A stretch of 64,000 bases of DNA, taken from assembly GCA_003956705.1 (NCBI GenBank), contig QZCP01000125.1:1-64000 (forward strand). Direction: 5' to 3'. Made by a program: the position numbers and the translations under genes. The notes beneath the pieces were generated by a model. That model made no database searches. It saw only the letters and a program-made list of their open reading frames with translations, and had not been told where the DNA came from. Positions within the stretch are counted from its first letter, which is position 1, and each line of letters starts with the position of its first letter. The DNA is from Brevipalpus yothersi (lineage: Eukaryota > Arthropoda > Arachnida > Trombidiformes > Tenuipalpidae). Of the stretch, positions 9,771-22,823 are shown piece after piece.

Positions 9771-12700
9771 TGCCATTCGATTGCCACATGAGTCGTGGCT
9801 GATGAGCTGCCTGAATCTTCACCATTAGATAATTACCTGTTGTGAAAATTACGTTTTTTACCTCTACTATGGTGCGAGGCTTCCAAGTCTGAGTTGTTTT
9901 ATTGACTGGAGTTGATCACAATTGGCGTTAATAATACTTAGGTTTTTGGATTTTCTGATCGTATAACAGAAAGTGTTTCATCAACGCTTTGGTCCTTTTG
10001 GCTGGTGATTACCAACTCCGTTGGTGAGGAGTTAAACATAATTGAAGATTCATATTACACTATTAATCCATCTTCTCCCAATATTCAGCTGTTTTTAGGC
10101 TTACCGTCCTTGATTTCTAGAGCCAGGCTTTTGTTAAAGATTTTATCTGAATTCTGCTTGTTTAAGCTACTTCAATGCATGCTATCTGGTTATATTTATG
10201 ATAACAACTGAACTTTTTGACACATCATGAATGAGACATTATCGATGATATTACCGTAAAATTGACTTGTATTACTGGTATCATAAGATCTTTCACGATC
10301 CCTCTCGATCGGCAGATGAGATGTCCAACAAAACTCTATCAAATCAGTTCAAAAATCTCAAAGTTGTTATTGTTATCAATATAGAGGATGAGTCGGTAAA
10401 TTCCTCCCCGACAAACTGGACTTCACAGTCCTGCACTATCATTGAATGCACTTTCTGCAATAAGTATGGTAACATGTGTCAGCAGAGCAGCGATCTTCAA
10501 TTTATTCCAAGAAGATGGAATTTTTTGATTGCTGGCACACATAGTTGGGTAGAGATGAGAATTGGCTTAGGTGATCCATCAAATTGATTCACTTGTTCAA
10601 AAGCTGGTAAAGTAAACAAATATACTGCTCATATTTTGGGCTGCTTGAGAACTTATACATGAGAAGTGCTAGCCATGGTTGATATCATTGGTGAATTTTC
10701 ATCAGATGGTAAGAGAACATATAATATCATTCTTTTCATACTGAGAAATCTAAATAAGGTTCAGTTTTAACACCAGGAGGATGAAGTTCTTATGATGATT
10801 AGCTATATTTGGATTGACTTTTCCTTTCCCGTTTGGATTAAAATCTGGAGCTTCCGAGCAACTTTTATTAAAATCGCGACGGAATTCCAACAAAACTTTT
10901 AAGCTCCAGTTAACAAGTTTTATAGGAACGGTTTTTTTCCAAATTTTCGTGTTAACTTCATAAATGTTTCAGTTTTTTGTCGGAAAACTTTCATGCAAAC
11001 TTCAAATACCCTTCAAAAAGTCTTGAAGTTGCTCGATGGTTGTGTCCACTGTGATTTGCTGTTTCCTTTTGCAATCACGGATTCCTGGATCTATTGAATC
11101 CTTGTTTTTCTGGCAGGTTGAGTTTTTTGGGATGGATTTAATATCTGGTTTATCCACTTTTTCTGGTTTGTTATCACTTCCAAACCATGTATGCTACTTT
11201 GCTGTTACAGTTTACATCTATAGATTCAAGTTATCCACGAAATCTAAACCATAACTATTATTGTATGGGGACCAACATGATTAGAAGACATAGCTTTGGG
11301 CCCAGAAAATGATCTAATAGGATTTAAATCACTGTTAGAATTGGAGAAATTCTCAAATATGCCTTGGGTTGGCAGTTTTTTTTCTCGTTCAATCAAGATA
11401 ACATAAATCAAATAAGTTTATCCATAATTCGGGAACTTATTTGTGTGAATCCATGTCAAAATTTTCAAGGTACATTTCTTCGATGCTGAAAGGAGGTTGA
11501 GGTTGAAATGAAGTATATTATTGTTCTTAACAGGAACTATTTTTTGGAGCATGTTTTGCTTCACTGCAAATAAATAGGTATGGCTATCTAATGTCAAGTT
11601 TAGCTCAGAACTTCGTTAAACTCTTTGGTGCAAGGTGCAAAGGAGAAAGCATCAGCTAGAATTATGCGATTTCCGTTGTTGCGATGAAATAATTTTATTG
11701 CATTTTTGATTCCTGATATTGAAAAATAATCCCATAATTATGTTACCAGTTTCTAGTTGTTCTTGATGGATATCTGCTAGACATCAATTATTTCTAATGC
11801 ATATTCAATTCATACGTTTCAGTTAAGGAACTGAATTATCGACAATATTGAATCTTTTGTTCTGTCATTCTAGTCGTTATCGATATTCAAATTTATCCAA
11901 AACATTTTCCAATCCGGCAGCAAGGGCAGAAATATCCTGATTATCTTACTCCTTTACTAAGATTAGATATGTTGTTTGGTGGCCACCTTTAATATTAATC
12001 CATTTCCAATGATGATTGGGTGTTGAGCTAGAGCCAATTAAAAACAATATTAGCTAAAACAGTTGCAACGCCATTGTTGTGGTCAAGCAAACATTTATTA
12101 ACATTGTTAGCAATCACATATTCAAGCAGTAAGCATGTTATTGACCAATCTTGTGAGGATTGTCAGGCCTGATAAAGTTCTATGATTGGAGGGATCCAAT
12201 AGTCTCTAATTTGAAGATCGGTTTATAAAATACTTCAAATGCTTTCAAGGGAGGCCTATCGATAGGTTGGATCGATTGTTCATTGAAATCTCCTAAAAAT
12301 AAGGTCCAGTATTAAACTTCTTCCGATTAGTGTCATTTTATAGAGTTTTTCTAATGGTTCGACGACTTCTTTGTATTTAGGTTTTCAGAAAGATTGCCTC
12401 GGATTTATATCTAATCATGATGGCTACCTTCATCAGGCCTCCAAAAGTTTACTCATTTCGTTCCCAACATAGCTTCTCCGATTTTTATTTCATCAAGTAT
12501 TACTTTTTTTGTAAATTTTTCATATGATCACTTACTTCTAGTGTCAAGATGTTTCCAAAATGGTGGAAAACTTTCAGGGAGAAAGAGGTCAAAAGTTACT
12601 AATTTATCAAGTATCCAATAGGAACTTATTGTAATAGCTTATTTCTATAGATCTTCTAGGCACTGGTCTATCAATAACTCAGATAACTGCTTCGATGAGA

Positions 12701-12777
12701 GCTCCCAATAAGCGATCGTTGTAATGGATTTTCCAATTTAAGAATTTAAGAATATTTTCCATTGTTTCATTTTCTGT
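9771..12777. other. Gene-poor stretch with one protein-like open frame
   Basis: AT-rich. The best frame is open from 10249 to a TGA at 10587 on the plus strand (first ATG at 10321). It has a cysteine-containing segment (QSCTIIECTFCNKYGNMC) followed by RRWNFLIAGTHSWVEM. It has no upstream ATG and no clear acceptor, so it is only a possible exon. Another ATG frame lies at 10005-10211. Nothing else is supportable. Confidence 0.3.
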
Positions 12778-13821
12778 TCATGGCGATCCATTCGTTGAGT
12801 TTCCATACCTCGAATTGATCTCGAGATTCATGGTCATCTGTGATGCTTTCATCGGTGGTGAATATTCAAGGCAGTTTAAAATCCACCATGTTATAGAGGT
12901 TCTATCAGTAGTCTTGTTGGAAAACAGTTGTTGAGTATAAGATAAAGTAAATGAAGAAGCTAGCTTGATACTTATCACACCTGAATACTTAACATTCTCT
13001 CTCGGATTGCTATCAATTTTGTATGAGTTTGCCCTTATGCTTACTTTTTCATAAGAGTGGTTCACTGAAAGAAAGATGGAATTAATGTATTACTGGGCTT
13101 TTTCATGAATCATCCTGATAACTATTTCTAACAAGATCTTTTCTTAACATTTTTGCCTTCACGTGGGAAGTTCTCCACGAAAATTATTGCTTTGTAGGAA
13201 TTCCGTGAAGTAGCAGTGTATAATGCATTGTTTGCTTCAAATTCTAGCAAAGTTCCTAACAAATCAAAGGATGGAATATGATCCTTCATAATAGACCTTG
13301 AAGAGCTCTTCCATAGGCCGTTTACCGAACTTTTTGCCAATCGAGATGAAAATTTTTGACCAACTAATTCTGCAAAATGAGATCTAGTTTCTTACCTTTG
13401 GTCAGTTTGAAAAGATGTTTACTCGAACGGAGATAAAAACTAGAAACACGCACACACATTTTCATGGGGACTATCGTTTGCATCTTAAATCAAATCACTT
13501 TTGATGATACCTGATCAAATTTGGTGAGATATGGTGGTCACAAATTATTGAAAATTAATCGTCATTAAACTTATATCTTTTGATTTATTTCGATCAGTTT
13601 TCGACTTGAAAAAATTTTGAGCCATTAAATATGAAATGAAGCAAATTGATGCCATTTCTTGATTTTTACTTAGAATACTTACTTCCATCACAGATTTCCA
13701 TGATAAATCCAATTTTTGAATCGATTCGTCTCTTCCAGTAAGTTTGATTAAGTTTATAGCAAAAAAGGTGCACCTTAAAGCATTGAGTTCCACATTCTAT
13801 CATTGTCAGAGCCTTGATTAA
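12778..13821 (-). CDS. Candidate three-exon gene end, unrecognised (210 aa visible)
   Basis: Three minus-strand blocks with GT...AG borders join in one frame: 13683-13821 (139 nt), 13163-13369 (207 nt) and 12778-13064 (287 nt), total 633 nt, ending in TGA. Acceptors are good (CTACTCTCTAG, CTCATTTTGCAG, TTTCTTTCAG). The first donor is a perfect GTAAGT; the second, GTGAAG, is weak. Segments include IECGTQCFKVHLFCYKLN, SFDLLGTLLEFEANN and YKAIIFVENF, with four N-x-S/T sites in the last block. The first block lacks a start codon, so upstream exons would be needed. No family is recognised. AT-rich DNA yields such chains by chance, so this stays tentative. Confidence 0.3.
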
Positions 13822-13981
13822 CTAGAGAGTAGCTTGAGTCATGTTTGTGTGAATATTGAATTCATGGATAGACTAAAAAATCCATGATTAAACATATTGT
13901 AGATATGGATAATGATCAATCTAATCATATCATAAAAGAACGACTTTGACAGGATTTCATCACTGATACTTTGTTCATGAA

Positions 13982-14095
13982 TTACATGTAAGTGGTTAAT
14001 GCCTGATCATTGATAGGAAGATAAGTATTCAGGAACAGTTTTTTGATCTCTTTCTCTTTTAAGGTGCGGGAAATATCCTTTTCCGATAGTTCCCG
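13982..14095 (-). CDS. Candidate terminal exon (37 codons plus stop)
   Basis: A strong minus-strand acceptor (TTTTCTTCCCAG) is followed at once by a phase-0 frame of 37 codons and a TAA. The peptide is lysine/glutamate-rich and helical (RELSEKDISRTLKEKEIKK) and ends in LPINDQALTTYM. It is too short for confident calling. It lies just upstream (minus sense) of the candidate gene at 12778-13821, which would make it the end of a separate gene. Confidence 0.22.
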   Translation of the reverse strand, partial: RELSEKDISRTLKEKEIKKLFLNTYLPINDQALTTYM

Positions 14096-14403
14096 CTGGG
14101 AAGAAAACCTGAAAATTTCATAAATTTCATAAAATTTCCATGAAATAACTCAGAATTTTTCCAGGGAAGTATCATTCCCCTCATGGTTAGGAGTTAAGAT
14201 TGTTATTCTGGATGTTAAATCTTTTTTCAGCTTCCTCAAGACTTGAATAACAATTTTCAAATTAAGATATAATCTCATGATCGTCTGTGGGGTTTATTTT
14301 GGTTTTTCTGGATTATTTTCGTTGAACATCGATGTTTAACCTCTTCGAGATCTGTTTGAGGCTTCCATTTGCACACTATGGTTTGTTTTTTTCAATTCAT
14401 CAT

Positions 14404-14616
14404 TTAATTTTTTGTTTCAGATCTGAATATGACAAATAACATCATTCTCTTCTGATTTGGGATACATTCAAGGTTGAAAATTCTGACCAATGAATCAAGA
14501 CTCATTCTATCTGGCTTGTCGGCATAGTTGTCTACCATAGTATAGGCTAAATTTTGATACAGGTGATTCTTTGATCCCATGATACCATTGAAAATCGAAA
14601 ATTCGAATTGAAATGT
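14404..14616 (-). CDS. Candidate terminal exon or small gene (70 codons plus stop)
   Basis: After an acceptor-like TTTTTTAATATCAG, the minus strand is open in phase 0 for 70 codons to a TAA. An internal ATG at 14580 gives a 58-codon version. The peptide is varied and protein-like (SKNHLYQNLAYTMVDNYADK, RMSLDSLVRIFNLECI, QKRMMLFVIF). It is not recognised. It may be the end of an unknown gene, a pseudogene fragment, or chance. Confidence 0.25.
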   Translation of the reverse strand, partial: TFQFEFSIFNGIMGSKNHLYQNLAYTMVDNYADKPDRMSLDSLVRIFNLECIPNQKRMMLFVIFRSETKN

Positions 14617-17600
14617 CTGATATTAAAAAATGAGTTTTTTTTATGAGTTTACAAGGATAAATTTGAATGATTATAGCCATTTTCCACTCAAAATGCTATT
14701 CAGGGACAGCTAGATGCATTTGAATGTTTCAATAATGGAATATACTGCAATGCTCTTGGATTGAATAGAATTCTCTGAAGACTAAATGATCTGCATTCGT
14801 GGACGGAATTGACTGGTCATTACTGTAACTAAATATGGTTTGGAATGCTCAGGCACATTTATTGTCATTTCATTTATTGAGAGCTTAAATTGTAGTTACT
14901 TATATCTTTGGGTGTTGCTTCCATAGTCTCATCAACTGAACTATTGAGGCTATAAGATATGGGAGAGAGCCTCCAAAGTTGGAAATATGTATCAGTATGA
15001 AGTTATTGAGGATTGCATCTTAGATTTTATCCAGTTTCACTGACGAGGTATTTCAGCAAAATTTAGTCCGAAGAGTTTTCTCAGTTTGCTGTTATTCTGG
15101 CCAAAAACGCTGACTAAACTTCTTCTACTAAGTTTCTCTTGTCTTTCCATTTTTTGTGTACTCTCATTTCAAGCAGCTTTCAATTTAAATACATACATGT
15201 TTCAAATTGTCTTTGGTATCATTTCTTTGAAGGATAACAAAATTGAGACAAAATTTTTCCCCCAATATCTCAAAATAATAATATGTCATAACTATTGAAC
15301 ACATCAAAAATAGAAATAAATAACTTTAGTTTTGCTTGCCCTTTTGATGCGAACACTATACGTCTGTACATCATGTGGATAGTTTTAGAGCTTCATATCG
15401 CATAAATGTTGATCCCTCTTAGCACGGTTATATGGTTATATAATGAGTATACCGATGGCCAGGATGATTAGATTATGAATGCTTTGTGGAAGAGTATATA
15501 GTCAATGGTTAAGTGAATTATATATACTTTGAATAGAAAAATCTTGGATATGGCTATTTATTCAATCATATTACTTACAATAGCTAGAGTATTATTTCTC
15601 ACACCACTTGATATGTTGGACTGATATTAGGCTGAAACGAATCGTTCAGCTAGAGAAAGTTATCTTTGAGAAGATATTCGATACATTTTTTTTGTTTGTC
15701 TTTACCATTCCGATGATTGGCTCTTTGAGCCATTAATCCAAAAGGGAATGTTGTCGCGAAGTATATTTAAAATTTGAGCCTATTCCCAGTAAAATTTTTA
15801 TGAAATCCTATTAGAATCAATAATAAGGAATAAGAGTGGTGCATAATATGTTGTCGTCGTGAAATAAATAGATCTTATAGAGATAATATAATATAATAGA
15901 TAGCTTTGGGGGATCAATCCATCATTAGACATCCGAAATCTGATGTGATATCAAACCTTCATTTCGAGTTCTTTCTCTTTGAGAAAATTATGAGAACTGT
16001 ATTACCTAGTACATAGCTTACATTGGCTGGGAATTTTCAAAGTTGGTGAGAGGACAACCTATTCTTTCTCAAAATGCAAATGATGCCCACTCATGATATC
16101 AATGCTATGCATCATTACATCGTGGAGACTGCTATCAAGTTTAATGTTACAATCTAATTGAAATGACCCTCTGTTCTGGTATGATCGAAGGATAACCCGA
16201 TGGAATAATTACATAGTGTTGCTCTGTTTTCATAGTTATCTTAATTCCAAATCGAAGAGATTTTTGACAAGGCTGTTTAAAATCTTTCCATTCCGCAATC
16301 GTTATCTTTGTGATAGCTTTACACCTTAACTATTATAACTATCTAGCTTCATAAGTGATAGAAAAGATGAATATGAGGTTTTCATGAATATCAACATCAT
16401 AGGTTATAACTATTCAATTGATGAATAAAATGTAATGAATCTAATTGGCTATCCATTCAGTTAATGAAATATGTTCTATTGCATCCAAGGTTTTTTTCAT
16501 CACTGGATGAGTTTCTCAGGATAACTCGAAAATCTTAATTACCAGTAGCTTTTAGTCCGGATGCAACGGGATTTAGACTATCATTGCTAAAATCCATTCT
16601 TGAATGGTGGGAGGTTTGAAGAAAATTTTTCAATCGATATTTTCAGTAAAAACTACTAAAAAATAATCAGAAAATTGTGGAAATGATTACAGTTGTGTTC
16701 ACCGTTAATTATGTAAAAGCTATACGTCTGTATATCGTGTGGGTAGTTATGAATGTATGGATATAATTCAAGATTACAATTTAGTTGCCGTGATGTACTG
16801 TGCTAGTATGTTCAAAGAATAATGAATCAATTTTTATAACGTCAGACTGTACCTGTAGGCTAATCCAGTGTACATTCCGTCATTTTTAAGGGTCTCTCAT
16901 TAGTTCCACTGTTGATATACAGTATAAAGGTCTTGTTGATGAAGATCCAGAGAAATTTCACACTCTTGATTGTAAACACTTTCAAGAGTTCAAAAGTGAT
17001 CATCGATTTAGATATTAACATCACGGAGAATAATCGGGGAGCTCATGGCGGAGGTAGGACCTTGAAGAATACATTCTTACTTCCAGAGTGGCCGCATAAG
17101 AATTTGAATTTTAGTTGAAAAATAATCGGATTCCAGATGAGTTTTGGAAAAGTGGTGTGATTGAAGACGAACCGTGCTTACAAAAGATTTCATTGGGACT
17201 TGCAGAGTCTTTAGTTTAACATTTATGTATAGGCATCGAGAATACCTCTCAGACTCAGAGTTACTATTCATGATCAATCTTTGGCGATTATAACCCTTCG
17301 AAAGTAGATGTGTTTAGAGAAAAAAGTTCAATTTTGACAAAAAAAGTGAAGGTATGGCTGGTTTGTCCATTTTCCAGAATACATGTATTTCGGCCCATCA
17401 CAGCTGCAAATTGATTGGATGACATTTCGCTCATCTTTTTCGATTCTTGAAGCTTCGAACAAGCCATTAGAATTATGATTTTCTATTTGTAAATGAAAAT
17501 TGTTTCTCACTTTTATAGCCAAGATTTTTGCCATTCATCAGTTTGGTTGTGAATCCTGCACATCACAGAGAGGGTAAATCAATTTAGGGAGCGATTAAAA

Positions 17601-20600
17601 ATCAGACAGCTTATCAATACATCATTATAGAAATGGTTTCGAGATGAATACAACCAGATTAGCCATTCAATTTTTGACTGAAAGAGATCATTTGATGAAT
17701 GATAGGCCATAAAGCTCAAAGTTATGGTGGAAGGAAGATGCATTTAACTTTGCATCTTACGATATGAGAGCTTTTTGGCATGATGTTTCTCATGGGAAAG
17801 TATTTATTTTTCCAGCCACGAGATAGGGAAAACTTTTTCATTTTTGACCATACAATACTCCCCAAAATGTGGGCTGAAAAATGGCTCAATAACTGAATTT
17901 GATGACCTCAGGAGAGGTATACTAGTTTATTCAATGATTCAAATATCGAAAATTACAAGATACATAAGTTGACTTGGAAATTAATCAAAATTTTCATCTA
18001 TTATGATAAAAAATGTGATACAGAGTGCGTGGAACGGTTCTATCGGACTTTGCGCCGTGCCTTGAGCCATCGTTGCAAAGCATCTACTTTTCGCTTGTAC
18101 TTTGTCGAAGAATTCTGATTTGAGAATTGTTTCTTCATACTCTAAGAGATGACTGCATGCCAGGTTAGCAAAAAGCTGGGAAGATCAAGTAGATCTTTGC
18201 TGGTAGCAATATAATGCCAAGTTGAAGTTGCACAGGGAAGGTCTTAGGATATGAATTTTACCTGTATCAAATGTTTCATTGGAATCGAAGAAAGATGCCA
18301 TTTCAATATCATTCTCGTTGAAATGTTCTTCCTTAGCCGATAGAAGTCCAACCATCTGAGTACTATCGCCTTTTTATTGGCTCTGACTGGCGGGTGATGA
18401 GGGAGAAAAATGAGTATTATAATAATTGATAGTCCTCATCGCTGTTAACATGGTGAGTTATACACTATGTAACTATCTAATGAGTGATAATTTATCTTTT
18501 GGACTTAGCCTTTGTGTCAAGTTGGAGGAAAGGGGTAAGACAATTGATCATCAGCTCTTCTCGAACATTGTATAGATTCTGTGTTTCTTGTATAACAAAT
18601 AGATTGTATAGTTTGTGTAGATGTCTGGTGATCTGAGTTTCTAAGTTTCTCTATTGTCCAATTTTCCCTAGACTCATCTCGATTCCGCAAAAAAAGATGA
18701 TGAGTATTGAAATGATATCAAGAGTATAGATTTTTCTCATAGTGGTTACTTTACTCGAACACCAAGAATGTTAGAAGTCTTTCAGCATTGAATAGATTTA
18801 ATCAATTTTTTGCAAGAAATTTCCTGAAAATTTCAAGAAATAATAGTAGTTGCAATTGAGAGATAGATAATGCTTTCATCTACCATCAGTATTGAAAATA
18901 CTAAGCATATGTTATATTGGAAGGCATTGGGTGTGCTAATCTACATTCGTATTTACACATAACGTTCATTGGGTAGCATTCATTTTCTTATGATTGGTAA
19001 TTACTTCTCCTCGGTGGATGACGGCTCTCACCCTTATTATTTAAATTTTCTGCTTCATTACCTACAAATTAGATGTAGGTTAATCCATCAGTGAATAGCC
19101 TTTAGGATTATTCAGAATCAATACATGTAGTTCAATTGATAATGAGAAGACACACGTGTCACCAATATTTCGTCCCTCCTATAACTAGCTAATTATATTA
19201 TATTATTTATATTATATATTATATTAATTGCAATGGCTATGATGGGCCATCAATTGAGTTTGTAAATCGGACAGCAAAGTTCTCTTCGATTATTAGGTTG
19301 ATCTTCTAAAATCATTTGTTTCCCTTCATTCTTAACAGCTCATGACATACATTCAAATGTATTCAAGTAATGTGTATGATACTCATCTTTCAGGTGCGTT
19401 GCTGATTTCAAAAGCCGTTTTAAGTCATTGCTGATGATCAGTGCATGTGTTTTATTGAGATAGAGCAATTTTGATCCTAAGATCTGAATCAAATTTTGAA
19501 ACATCCTGCATTCTCAATGGCTCAATGAGATGTAAAAAAATATGAGCATGTTTTGTCTAAATTACTTAATTACTTAATTACAATGACGATTACAATTGTT
19601 TATTAATAATTTAACAAGATGAGCAACATAAATGAGCTTTAGATCCGAAATTATTGTATCCAGTCGTAATACTTTGTATTTTCTTGGGTTTGTTTGGGGG
19701 ACAGAAGAGTTTGTGAAAGTTCGGATTGAGAATAGAGTAGTAAAATAGATCGTGAGTATGCTATGAGCAGTCTAAATGATTTTGGAATAATTTTGGTTGA
19801 ATATTAACGATTCCCTTGAAAGTGACTGATTAGTTTATCCAAAATAGAAAACATTTGAATCCAAATTTTTAACTTGTCAAATTCACACCTCTTAGTTTAT
19901 TGTTCTGCTCTTTCTGCTCTCCCCAAGATTATTTTGATACATCTTCTTCCCTGCAACCTTGGACTTTGTTCTAGATTCTGCAAATCAAACCCAAGATATT
20001 GGTTTTCAAATGAGTTTAGGTCAAATAAATTCAGAATATTATAAACGGAATTCAACTTTCGGTAGATTTATGATGGTTGATTGTGGAATTAGTGTTGATA
20101 TCAGGCAAAAGGACTCTAGTTGAAGTTGCCTTATCGTTCTTTTCAGTTCTAATTCTGATATGAACGGTCCACCATAATCAATTTTTCTTCCGTCTATCTC
20201 TTTCAACTCCCTGAATCAAGTGCTGAAAATCTATTAACACTTGCTTTTTGGAATGGTATCATTGATCTTACCAGAGGCTGATAAAGTTTCCAAGTGCATA
20301 CAATAATGACAGAATGCGATATTCAATCAGTTTATCTACATTTAATGAATTAATCAGAGATATTAGGTTAAGAACCACCCATATTCGCGAAGAAAACGTT
20401 CACCTGGAGCAACTCTGTTAGCTATTCAATATGAATTTTGAGGGGGTTATGATCTGACGATCTAGTGATGTTGGTCGAGAAGTCATAAAAGTTTTTCACT
20501 GGTGACTTCCTGACTGGTTCGTAAGATGTGCTAAAACCTTCTCGAGGTCCATCAACTTCATGAATGATGATGTTTCCTGAATTTATTTTCCTGATTCTTT

Positions 20601-21754
20601 AGATAGCTCTTTATCGTCAGTAATTTTGTCTAACTTGGTTTTTCACTCAACTTGTATTAATAATTGAGTAAATTCTCTGGGAGAAGAGAGATTTTTGGAG
20701 CTCAGTCGATCAACACAAACTCAGCTTCCACTTTTCTCCTAAGCTCCTTGTCATATAGCAGTTGATCGATTGTCAACCAATTTTCATACTCTCGAATCAG
20801 GAGTCGATTTCATTCCAATATAGCACAGCTCATCATGACAACAAGTAGATCTAACCAGAAATTCACAGAATCAAACTACCCCAAAAGCAAATCATCTTCT
20901 TACAATTTGGAATGCATGCTCGAAAATGGATCAGTCCTGCCACATGTCTACACCTAATCAATGATATTCTGACACAAAATAGTCGATTCTTGGACATCTT
21001 TGATTTCCATATCGCACCTCTGATGAATCTCGATGGATATGTGACAACTTGTGACAACATTTAACAGACTGTAGCGAAAGAATATGTAAGTCTAAATCCA
21101 TTATGGTAGCAGTGTTGACTGAGCATTCGATGAAACTAGTACAAACATTTCTCTCGCTATCGAATTTGAGGATACAGGAACTTTTGAATTCCTTCTACAA
21201 CCAGATCAAATTGAGCCTGCAGCTTCTTAGGTTTGGTTGAGCAACCGAGGAAAGTGCTAGGGTTTTGTTCATTATTATGCAATCTAATGCGGTTTTTGAG
21301 GTAAACTTCTTTGGAAAAGAATGTAAAGCACTGTTAGCTTGCTTGTAGACAAAGTATTAACTCAGCTTTTCTTCGCTGCAGTTTCTTGGTGAAATTTTGG
21401 GGATGGAAAAAGCTCATTTTTTGAATTTGACCCAATATAGAAACGACATTCGTTTCATCGTGATGCTAAACTGCTCTTTGGATCATCATAAGTTGCTGAA
21501 GTAGTAAGTTTCGAGGCACCGCTTGAAACACTATGGAATATTGTAGGAAGCGTCCCAATAAGTTCATTCTTATACATATATGTACTATTTTTTCATATTC
21601 TGAGTTTGATTAAGCACATTGATGATTTCTATCATCAGCATCAATTAGGTTGCTAATTTCTAGACAGCTTCTCCCGGCTTCATATGACGGAAAAGAATTA
21701 AATCATGTTTCTTGACACTGAGTTGGGTTAGGAATGGGCAGCAGATGCACGCTT
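14617..21754. other. 7-kb AT-rich stretch without a supportable gene
   Basis: Short open frames occur on both strands (for example 15086-15298 plus, 17077-17277 minus, 20863-21060 minus), but none has a motif, a convincing start or a consistent splice chain. A 29-bp sequence at 15356-15384 recurs at 16720-16748 with three differences (CTATACGTCTGTA...). A pure AT palindrome-like patch lies at about 19185-19230. Small undetected exons on the minus strand remain possible. Confidence 0.45.
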
Positions 21755-21920
21755 TCATTTATGTGAAACCATTTTCAATCGTAACTTTTGTACATCAATG
21801 CGTTCTCTAGCTTGCTTCAAATGTGAAGCATTTGCATTCGGAAATCTGTCTCTAAATTCTTGGAATGTCAGATCAATAGGCTGAACTTTTTTAAGAGTTG
21901 GAAGTGGGAACTTTTCGATT
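21755..21920 (-). CDS. Candidate terminal exon (54 codons plus stop), unrecognised
   Basis: A minus-strand acceptor CTATTTTTCAG is followed by a frame that uses one base to finish a split codon and then runs 54 codons to TGA. Only this one of the three frames stays open. The peptide is charged and hydrophilic (PLPTLKKVQPIDLTFQEF, HLKQARERIDVQKLRLKM), like the tail of a soluble or ribosomal-type protein, but I cannot name it. Possible upstream exons are at 22380-22823. Confidence 0.33.
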
Positions 21921-22379
21921 CTGAAAAATAGTGAGCTAGAACAGTTCATTTTGAATATAATGTCGTTTCAATTGAAGTAAACCATATTATACAGCTCAAC
22001 TCTTTTGGAGAAAAACCGAGTAAACAGATTTGAGAGCAGTTTTCAAATGAAGCGAACCCTCTTGTGATGAGTCGCACCATTTCTGGTCTAACAATAAACA
22101 GAATTGACTTGCGAGGAAGGGAGGCTCTTTGTTTCCCCATAAAGATTACAGTAACAATTAGGCAAGGAATAGATAGTAGGTGTTTTCCAGGAATCAGGAA
22201 TTTGGAAAACATGATTGTGAATATGAGTTGATCATCAAATCGATAACTGACAATTGTAAGACTGACTATTGAAGGTGAACAAATTATTTGTTCAGTTCGA
22301 TACCGGAATGAATTTCTACAACTAAAAGGCAACAATACAAACAATCTGAGCGTCTGCTGGTCACTCTTGGCTCTCTTAC

Positions 22380-22823
22380 TGATTTGTTGTTTAGTTTTTT
22401 GCTCTAAAGGAATCATATATTCATTTAAATCTAGTTAAAAAGGCAGAGCTTACGAAAATTGTTAGGCTCTTTCGGCTGTTGGTAAGCAATTTGAACTAAA
22501 GAACTAAAGAAAAAGAGAGAGAGAGTCTCAATTTCCAAATAGTTTCTAAATAAATTCTCGAATGTTGAGATCTCATAAATAATAACAACAGAAGGGGAGG
22601 AAACGAGCAAGTAAAGTGAACGCATTTACTCGATATGGGTTGAGATGGATTGTGGATGAGAGAGAGGGAATAAGAACGATTCCAAGTTTCTTAGTTTTCC
22701 AAATTTCCATGAAAGTCACCTGGAGTTCGAGTATCATTGAGCCAAACTCCAAGCAAACGATATTTCGCATCCTTCACTGATTTTCCTTCATATTTAGTTT
22801 CCAAAAAACTCGAAGTGAAAGTT
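22380..22823 (-). CDS. Candidate small-exon chain, unrecognised
   Basis: Three minus-strand blocks have canonical borders and matching phases: 22720-22823 (104 nt, acceptor TTGTTTTCCAG), 22454-22495 (42 nt, acceptor TTCTTTAG, donor GTAAGC) and 22380-22403 (24 nt, acceptor ATTCCTTTAG, donor GTAAGA). The first encodes SFLETKYEGKSVKDAKYRLL then GVWLNDTRTP; the second adds QIAYQQPKEPNNF. A fourth block (22304-22321, 18 nt) also fits, but it would need a 38-nt intron on its far side, which is doubtful. The link to 21755-21920 is not resolved. The function is unknown. Confidence 0.28.

Noticed and set aside
21946..22416. 156-codon minus ORF with hydrophobic segments
   Set aside because: It overlaps several splice-bounded blocks in other phases, has no motif, and its middle looks intronic. 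It is kept only as context for the candidate small exons.
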